DNA of 12,532 bases. Source: JADJOY01 sp016713535 [NCBI: Deltaproteobacteria bacterium] (GTDB lineage: Bacteria; JADJOY01). The stretch lies in NCBI GenBank assembly GCA_016713535.1, contig JADJOY010000058.1, positions 1-12,532 on the forward strand. Reading direction: 5' to 3'. Under the pieces are notes generated by a model. It saw nothing but the letters and a program-made list of their open reading frames with translations, searched no databases and was not told where the DNA came from. This document shows, in pieces, positions 7,212 to 12,532 of this stretch. The stretch's first letter is position 1; the number at the start of each line of letters is the position of its first letter. Made by a program: the position numbers and the translations under genes.

Positions 7212-10200
7212 GGCGGCGCCTGCGAAGAAGGAGCGGCCACCGGCGCGATGGGCGCTCCCTTCTTCGGCTTGAGCGGCGCAGGCTTCCAGCCGCCGCCGGT
7301 GGTGAACGAGTCCCACCCCCAGCGCAGCCAGCGGATCAGCGACGCCGCGATCCAGAGCGCCCACGCCAGCATCGTCAGCCGGTACGCCCAGAGCGGCACC
7401 GACACCAGCCACGCCGTCGGCAGCGTGGTCCCGGCGCGATCACTGAACCAGCGCAGCCCGGCGGCGCTCGAGCCGTTGCCCTGGATCTGCATCTGGGGCT
7501 GGCCGAGCAAGCCGGCCTCGATGCCGACGAAGAGCACGCCGAGCGCCGCCACCGTGAGCCCCACCAGCGTCACCTGCACCAGGTTGAAGGTGCGGCGCCG
7601 CTCGGGCTCGCCGAGCCATCCCGCGCGCTCGCGCCTGAGACCGAGCGCCAGGAGCCACACCGCCACCAGCGCACCGGCCAACACCGGGAGCTGCGTCAGC
7701 CCGATACCCAGCCCGAACCAGTGGTGCGCCCGGAGCGGCGTGAGCGTGAGGCGCCCGAGCCCGATCGCGATCACCAGCAGCACCGCGAGCGTGCTCCAGA
7801 AGAGCACCGCCGGCCCGAGGCGCGGCCCGCCGGCGAAGAGCACCCAGCGGCCCGCCGACGGCTCGACGTAGACGGTGGAGTTCACGCTCGGCGCGCCCAC
7901 GTCGACGGTGGGGGTGGTGAAGTGCCTCGTGATCCCGCGCGGCTCGCGCCACGTGATCTTCGCGACCTGGCTGCCCGGGTTGATGGGGAGCGTGACGCGC
8001 GAACCGTCCATCCGCAGCGGCTGCGAGAGGCCACCGACGTAAACCGCGGTCAGCTCGACTCCCTGGGGTAACGTGACCACGTGACGACCGCCGCGGCTCG
8101 AGCGGATCGAGAGCGTCAGCGTGCAGTCGGTGGAGCGCAGCCCCGGGCTCACGGCGAGCCGGCTCGAGTCGATGGTGAGCGTGGCGCCGGGGACGCCCTC
8201 GGGGCGCGTGATCGTGAGCTCGAGCTTCTCGCCCGGCCACGGGTGCCACTCCGGGATCCGCACGCCCTGGTTCGAGCCGGGATGGATCGGCGCGAGCCCC
8301 GAGGTCTCGACGTGCCACAGGTTGCTCGCGCCGAGGCGCCACACCTCGACGAAGTCGGCGCCAGCCGGCGCGACCAGCTCGATCGCTTCCTTCTGCTCGA
8401 GCGTCGAGAGCCACTCGACCTCGTCGACTCCCGCACCGAGCGTGACCAGCACGTGGCCCTTCTCCACCCGCGCCGCCTCGCTCGTCACCGACTCGCCCGG
8501 CAGGAGCGCGATCTGCGCGGTGGCCGGGACGCCGCCCGGCGAGAGCCGTGTGACGCGCGTGTGCACGCCCAACTGGAGACCGAGGTCGAGCTGGCGCGTG
8601 ACGAGCAGGAAGCTCGGCAACACCTGCGGCGACTCCGAGTCCAACCGATCGGGATCGGCGGGCTCGGTGCGCTCGCGACGGAGCGTCAGGCTCGAGTCGG
8701 GCTGGCCGTTCTCGTGGACGCCCTCGACGGTGAAGCCGGGGGCCGTGACCTCGACCCGCGCGGGTGCCAGCGGCAGTGGGATCGTGACGTCGTCGCGCTC
8801 GGGGAGCGGACCGTCGAGGAGCAGCTCCTTGGCGCCGGCGGGGACGAGCGCCCACACGGTGCCGCCGCCGTCCTTGATCGCCGCGGCGGGCTTGGTGTCG
8901 ACCAGCACCTGCGCCGGAAGCCACGAGCTGGTACTCCCGGGAAGCGGAATCGCGGTGTCGGCGAGTGCGCCGATCTCGAGCCGCACCTTCAGGCGCCCGC
9001 CGCTCGCGTCGAAGAGGCCGCGCGCGACGCTGGCGCAGCGCGGGTGGCACTCGGGACGCTCGGTGAGGCGCGCCTCGAGCTGATCGAGGAGGTCCTGGCT
9101 CGGCATCTCCGCGCGTACCGACGCCGGTGACGCGACCATCGCGGCGACGAAGAGCGAGGCCGCCACCGCTCGCGGTGCCCGACCGAGCCCACTCGCGAGC
9201 TTCTTCCAGTCGAGAAGCCTGAGCACCAGCGCCGCGAGGAACGCCGCGCGCAGCACGTCGAGGGCCGCGTTCACCGCCGGCGAGAGGAGATAGAGCGAGA
9301 CCTCCTGGGTGCGCTGCACCGGCCCGCTGAAGCCGAGCGTGACCGTGGTCCAGGACCACGCCGGGATGCCGGGGCCGGTGTTCACCACCGCGTTGGGGTC
9401 GATGCGGTCGAAGTCGTCGCTCGGACCACTCGCGAAGCCGGAAGAGAAGGCTCGCTTCGGGTACTCGAATCGTCGCGCGTACGCAGCAGCGTTCACGGAG
9501 CGTGGAGCTGGCTTCGCCTCGGGCTCCGGTTCCTCGCCTGCGGCCAAGGTCTGCTCCGTACCACTCTGGTCGTTCATGCTCCGGGCCTGCATGGGCGCCG
9601 CGGCGGGTGCCGTCGGATAGGCGAGTGCGCTCTCCGACGACCCATCCGGCGCCGTGTACCAGGGCTGTGTCAGCGCCGGGTACATCGCGGTCCGCACCTG
9701 CCACACCAGGAACGGCACCGACACCAGCGCCGTGTAGCCCGCGAGCACGATCCACGCCCCGCGCGCCCAGCGCCGCGCCTTGCCCTCGCCGATCAGGCGC
9801 AATGCCGCTTCGAGCGCCAGCACGACGAGCACCAGCCACGTGAAGCCGTGCTGCTCGGGATGGATCAGCACGAGCCCCACCAGAGCAAGCCCGCCCCACG
9901 TCCAGCCGAAGAGCCGCCGGAACGCGAGTGCCGCGATCAGCACGCCGAAGAAGTCGAGGAGCGTCCAGTTCTCCACCCACGTGCCCGGCACCTGGTCGGC
10001 GCCGCGCGCCGCGAGCACGCGCCAGCCGGGCGGCAGGTGAAGCGTCGACGAGAGGCTCTCGACGTCCGCGTCCCACGACACCGCCGGCAAGGTCCGGGCC
10101 GCGCCTTCGATCCGGCTCTCCGCGCCGAGGTCGAGGGCGCCGTGGCGCACCTCGAGGCCGTCGCGGTCGGCGCCCGGGCGGCGCGTCACCACCTGGTCGC

Positions 10201-11413
10201 GGCCGCCGAGGGTGACCCGGCCGAGCACCGTGGGCGCCGGCATCTCGAGACGGAAGCTCGTGTCGAGAGAGCCGGTCATGTGATCGCGCACCGTGTAGCC
10301 GCGGCCGTCGAAGTGGAGCCACGGCTCGCGCTCGAGGGCGAGCCGGTCGGGCTCGGGCGGATCGTTGCCGCGCCGCCGCTCGGTGAGCGTCATCGTCTCG
10401 CCGGGCGCCATGCGGTACGCGGGCAAGCTCTTCCATTCATCGCCGAGGGTCGTCTGCTGCGGATCGACCGCCGTCACCCCCTCGATCTCCACCACGCGCA
10501 GCGCCGGGCGCGCGTCCCATACCCACACCTCCTCGGCGCCCTCCGACCAGAGCTCGGTGGGTGTCGGGAGCGCGAGCGACGCGACCGGCCCGACGTGGCG
10601 CGCCACCAGATCGATCCTCCACTCGCCGGGCCGCACCTGGACCCGCAGCCGGCTGTCGCTCTCGAGGCGCGTCGCGAGCGGGCTGGTGAGCGAGAGCGGC
10701 GTGAAGTCCGGGAGCAGCGCCGGCCCGAGGTGGACCTCGCGCGCCTTGCCCGAGACGGCGAGCTCGATTCGCGTCCAGACCTGGAGGGGGACTTCGTCGG
10801 TCACGCGCCGGCTGACCCTCACCGTGACGCGCTCCTCCTCGGCGGGTGCCTCGGCGGCGCGGCCGAGCCAGAGCCGGCCCGCCGCGTCGCGGTTCGGGAA
10901 GGCGACGGCGGCGCCGCGCAAGGTGAGACCGACCAGCGCGACCTCGGGCGCCACCTCGAGCGCCTCGGGCAGCGTGTCCCAGCGGAACGAGCCCGTGATC
11001 GTGTGCGCGCCCGCTCCGAGGCGAAGCTGCGGCTGGTTGCCGTCCGCGAGCGGCACCACGGCGGCGCCGTCGACCTTCACGTCCTCGGGCCAGCGTCCCG
11101 GCCCACCGGGCAGCGCCACCGCCGTCTCCACGTCGACCGTCCAGCTCTGGGTGAAGCGGCCGCCACGATCGTCGAGGGCGAGGTCGAGCTTGCCCGGCCA
11201 CGCGCAGCGGCTCTCGCCGTCCTGACCGAGGAGCACCGGACACAGCGAGCGCTGCGCACCGTGGAGGACCCAGCCCACCCATGGCCGGAGCGGCTCGGGG
11301 ACCTCGTCGCGGCGCAGCGGCTCCGCGCGCGCGCAGAGCGCCGAAGCGGCGAGCATCACCGCCACGAGCACGGACGTCACGATCGGGCGGCGCGGCCTGG
11401 GAGAGCGAGTCAT
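7208..11413 (-). CDS. 1401-aa two-module periplasmic/inner-membrane protein of unknown function
   Basis: The start ATG at 11413 is fixed by a good ribosome site and by the signal peptide that follows (basic PRPRRP, then a hydrophobic core, cleavage probably after ALCARA). Residues about 33-480 are a beta-rich periplasmic region (motifs SFRWDTLPE, WRIDLVARHVGPV, VWVWDARPALRVVEIEG, LPAYRMAPGETM). A helix bundle follows at about 480-578, then a Pro/Ala/Ser-rich linker at about 580-700. Helices at about 708-765 end in a second signal-like segment (ASPASVRAE). A second beta-rich region covers about 765-1195 (RPECHPRCA, IPLPGSTSSWLPAQVL, WHPWPGEKLELTI). Four C-terminal helices lie at about 1201-1223, 1233-1258, 1271-1301 and 1334-1361, before a Lys/Pro tail. 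I recall relatives in other Proteobacteria annotated only as hypothetical membrane proteins. There is no ATPase or catalytic signature, so a structural or sensing envelope role is possible but unproven. The 4.2-kb frame is intact. Confidence 0.9.
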   Translation of the reverse strand: MTRSPRPRRPIVTSVLVAVMLAASALCARAEPLRRDEVPEPLRPWVGWVLHGAQRSLCPVLLGQDGESRCAWPGKLDLALDDRGGRFTQSWTVDVETAVALPGGPGRWPEDVKVDGAAVVPLADGNQPQLRLGAGAHTITGSFRWDTLPEALEVAPEVALVGLTLRGAAVAFPNRDAAGRLWLGRAAEAPAEEERVTVRVSRRVTDEVPLQVWTRIELAVSGKAREVHLGPALLPDFTPLSLTSPLATRLESDSRLRVQVRPGEWRIDLVARHVGPVASLALPTPTELWSEGAEEVWVWDARPALRVVEIEGVTAVDPQQTTLGDEWKSLPAYRMAPGETMTLTERRRGNDPPEPDRLALEREPWLHFDGRGYTVRDHMTGSLDTSFRLEMPAPTVLGRVTLGGRDQVVTRRPGADRDGLEVRHGALDLGAESRIEGAARTLPAVSWDADVESLSSTLHLPPGWRVLAARGADQVPGTWVENWTLLDFFGVLIAALAFRRLFGWTWGGLALVGLVLIHPEQHGFTWLVLVVLALEAALRLIGEGKARRWARGAWIVLAGYTALVSVPFLVWQVRTAMYPALTQPWYTAPDGSSESALAYPTAPAAAPMQARSMNDQSGTEQTLAAGEEPEPEAKPAPRSVNAAAYARRFEYPKRAFSSGFASGPSDDFDRIDPNAVVNTGPGIPAWSWTTVTLGFSGPVQRTQEVSLYLLSPAVNAALDVLRAAFLAALVLRLLDWKKLASGLGRAPRAVAASLFVAAMVASPASVRAEMPSQDLLDQLEARLTERPECHPRCASVARGLFDASGGRLKVRLEIGALADTAIPLPGSTSSWLPAQVLVDTKPAAAIKDGGGTVWALVPAGAKELLLDGPLPERDDVTIPLPLAPARVEVTAPGFTVEGVHENGQPDSSLTLRRERTEPADPDRLDSESPQVLPSFLLVTRQLDLGLQLGVHTRVTRLSPGGVPATAQIALLPGESVTSEAARVEKGHVLVTLGAGVDEVEWLSTLEQKEAIELVAPAGADFVEVWRLGASNLWHVETSGLAPIHPGSNQGVRIPEWHPWPGEKLELTITRPEGVPGATLTIDSSRLAVSPGLRSTDCTLTLSIRSSRGGRHVVTLPQGVELTAVYVGGLSQPLRMDGSRVTLPINPGSQVAKITWREPRGITRHFTTPTVDVGAPSVNSTVYVEPSAGRWVLFAGGPRLGPAVLFWSTLAVLLVIAIGLGRLTLTPLRAHHWFGLGIGLTQLPVLAGALVAVWLLALGLRRERAGWLGEPERRRTFNLVQVTLVGLTVAALGVLFVGIEAGLLGQPQMQIQGNGSSAAGLRWFSDRAGTTLPTAWLVSVPLWAYRLTMLAWALWIAASLIRWLRWGWDSFTTGGGWKPAPLKPKKGAPIAPVAAPSSQAPP

Positions 11414-11557
11414 CGGTATCCCCTTTTTCGAGCACGACGCCGCGCGCGCGGCTAGCGGCGGGCGCGGGTTTCCTGGATGATAGGCCACCCTCGCGGCCGC
11501 CGTGTGCAGAGCGTCGCTCGGAAGCGCGCGCCGCCCGCGAAAGGTTCGACCTCGCTC
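11414..11557. promoter_or_regulatory. Divergent intergenic region, 144 bp
   Basis: It separates the start of the minus-strand membrane protein from that of the plus-strand foldase and must hold promoters for both, or a shared one. A perfect palindrome GCCGCGCGCGCGGC lies around 11440-11453. The only less GC-rich piece is TTTCCTGGATGATAGG near 11468-11483, which offers a TATCAT on the minus strand as a possible -10, without a convincing -35. Confidence 0.35.
11418..11425 (-). promoter_or_regulatory. Ribosome binding site deciding the start of the 1401-aa gene
   Basis: On the minus strand AAGGGG (GGGG at 11420-11423) lies 6 nt before the ATG at 11413. This and the signal peptide reject the much longer open frame that continues upstream to 12508, antisense to the foldase gene. 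Confidence 0.6.
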
Positions 11558-12435
11558 ATGACCGCCTCGACCGTCTCCCGCCGACCGCGCTGGCTGGCAC
11601 CGCTCGTGGTCGGCGCGGTGGGCGTGCTGGTGGCGGCGGGGTCGCTCGCGATCGCGCGGGTCGGCGCCACGCGCCGCGCCGACGATGCACTGACCTCCCA
11701 CGCCGCGCCGGAGGCGCGCCGGATCGAGCTCACCGCCGACGCCCTCGGCGCCCTCACCCGCGAGCACGCGAAGCAGACCGGCAGCCAGCCGGACGCGCGG
11801 CTGCGCGAGCTCGCGCTCCGCGACTACCTCGACCGCGAGGTGCTCTATCGCGAAGCGCAGGCCCTCGACCTCGGCCGCGACGACGTGATCGTGAAGCGGC
11901 GGTTGATCCAGAAGATGGAGGCGCTCCTCGACGCCGCGGTGCCGACCGCCGAGCCCACCGACGCCGAGGTGAGGGCGTGGTTCTGGGGCGCACAGCGCCG
12001 AGCTCGAGCGGCCCGCCCGGTTGAGCTTCACACACGTCTTCTTCCGCCGCGACCGCATCGACGGCGACCTCGAGCACGTCGCCGCCGAGGCGGTCGCCTC
12101 GCTGGAAGGAGGCGCCGCGCCGTCCTCGATGGGCGACCCGTTCGTGCGCGGCTCGAGCTTCGCGGCGCGTTCGCGTGACGAGCTGGCGACGATCTTCGGC
12201 GCCGACTTCGCGGCGCGCGTGATGGAAGCGCCCGAGAAGCGCTGGTCGGGGCCGATCCCGTCGAGCTTCGGCTGGCACCTGGTGCGGATCGACGCGCGCG
12301 AGGGCGCCCACCTCCCCGAGATCGCCGAGGTAAGGCCGCGGATCGTCGCGGCGCTCGTGCGTGAGCGCGGCGAGCGCGCGCCGCGAGACCCTCGATCGAC
12401 TGCGCAGCCAATACGAGATCGTGACGCCGCCATGA
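11558..12435 (+). CDS. Membrane-anchored parvulin-type peptidyl-prolyl cis-trans isomerase, frameshifted twice
   Basis: About 291 aa when repaired. The start ATG at 11558 is preferred over 11477 because a signal anchor follows directly (residues about 12-35); AAAGG lies 13 nt upstream. A helical SurA-N/PpiC-type region follows (LRDYLDREVLYREAQALDLGRD, then LIQKMEALL). The C-terminal PPIase domain starts at RLSFTHVFF (near 12021) and includes FGADFAARVMEAPEKRWSGP and SFGWHLVRID, all typical of periplasmic parvulin foldases. Frame 2 changes to frame 3 at 11984-11988, explained by one extra G in TGGGGC, giving a WF-x-AHSAELERPA path. It changes again at about 12374-12384 in a GCGCGC tract, after which RETLDRLRSQYEIVTPP ends at TGA 12433. 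Both sides of each break are conserved in style, so sequence error is the likely cause. The gene is divergent from the membrane-protein operon and may assist folding of its large periplasmic domains (inference). Confidence 0.82.
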
Positions 12436-12465
12436 GGACTTCCACGAACGCTGAGCGAGTTTGCG

Positions 12466-12532
12466 CCGTGAACGGCCGCGAGGGACCGCGGCCCTCCAGC
12501 CCAACCACGTCGCGTTGGAGGGTCGCGATCCT
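12466..12532. repeat. Partial copy of the intergenic repeat family, cut by the window end
   Basis: GGCCGCG-AGGGAC-CGCGGCC (12474-12493) has the same 7-bp stem as the cluster B hairpin but a different loop, and is followed by the same CCTCCAGCC. Next comes TTGGAGGGTCGCG, the module that opens the units in cluster A. It sits about 40 bp after the foldase stop. Bases 12436-12465 show nothing else. Confidence 0.75.

Noticed and set aside
7440-10436. 998-codon minus-strand frame and several plus-strand frames over the 1401-aa gene
   Set aside because: Arg/Ala/Gly/Pro-rich shadow frames with no recognisable domain, covering a gene with a signal peptide, helices and conserved motifs.
11414-12508. 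N-terminal extension of the 1401-aa protein up to 12508
   Set aside because: It is antisense to the parvulin gene, and the ribosome site plus signal peptide at 11413 mark the true start.

Overview
The window is very GC-rich DNA (roughly 70% by eye) with compact protein genes and strong third-position G/C bias, from a free-living-type bacterial chromosome. The gene style (plant-type iPGM, large exported membrane proteins, parvulin foldase) would fit a myxobacterial/deltaproteobacterial or similar GC-rich lineage, but nothing here fixes the taxon. No phage, plasmid, CRISPR or RNA gene was recognised.

Layout. (1) 1-508 has no gene; it holds two tandem ~179-bp units of an intergenic repeat family (cluster A). 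(2) 509-4408 is a plus-strand operon: a cofactor-independent phosphoglycerate mutase of the plant-like branch (two frameshifts), a 190-aa protein of unknown function, and a multi-pass membrane protein resembling GT-C glycosyltransferases (one frameshift). The genes are 6 bp apart and then overlap by 4 bp. (3) 4403-4472 is an AT-rich island made of three 20-bp palindromes at an exact 24-bp period, starting inside the stop codon of the membrane protein. (4) 4615-5565, minus strand, is a membrane-anchored endonuclease/exonuclease/phosphatase-family protein. (5) 5566-6194 has no gene and carries three tandem ~185-bp units of the same repeat family in the opposite orientation (cluster B). (6) 6195-11413, minus strand, is a two-gene operon: a 1401-aa membrane/periplasmic protein of an uncharacterised family, followed with an ATGA overlap by an extended SDR (NAD-dependent epimerase/dehydratase type). 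(7) 11558-12435, plus strand and divergent, is a membrane-anchored parvulin-type peptidyl-prolyl isomerase (two frameshifts). (8) The window ends in another copy of the repeat family.

How it fits together. Glycolysis/gluconeogenesis (GpmI) is co-transcribed with envelope-type genes, and the second half looks devoted to envelope or periplasmic work: a giant two-module membrane protein, a coupled SDR that may act on a lipid or sugar, and a foldase divergent from them. This functional link is inference from context only.

Quality caveat. Five single-base-type frameshifts occur in three conserved genes, mostly in G/C runs or GC dinucleotide tracts, and the reading frame resumes with full conservation each time. 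This most resembles consensus errors of a noisy assembly. The three minus-strand genes are open, although the SDR appears to lack about a dozen residues in its Rossmann fold.
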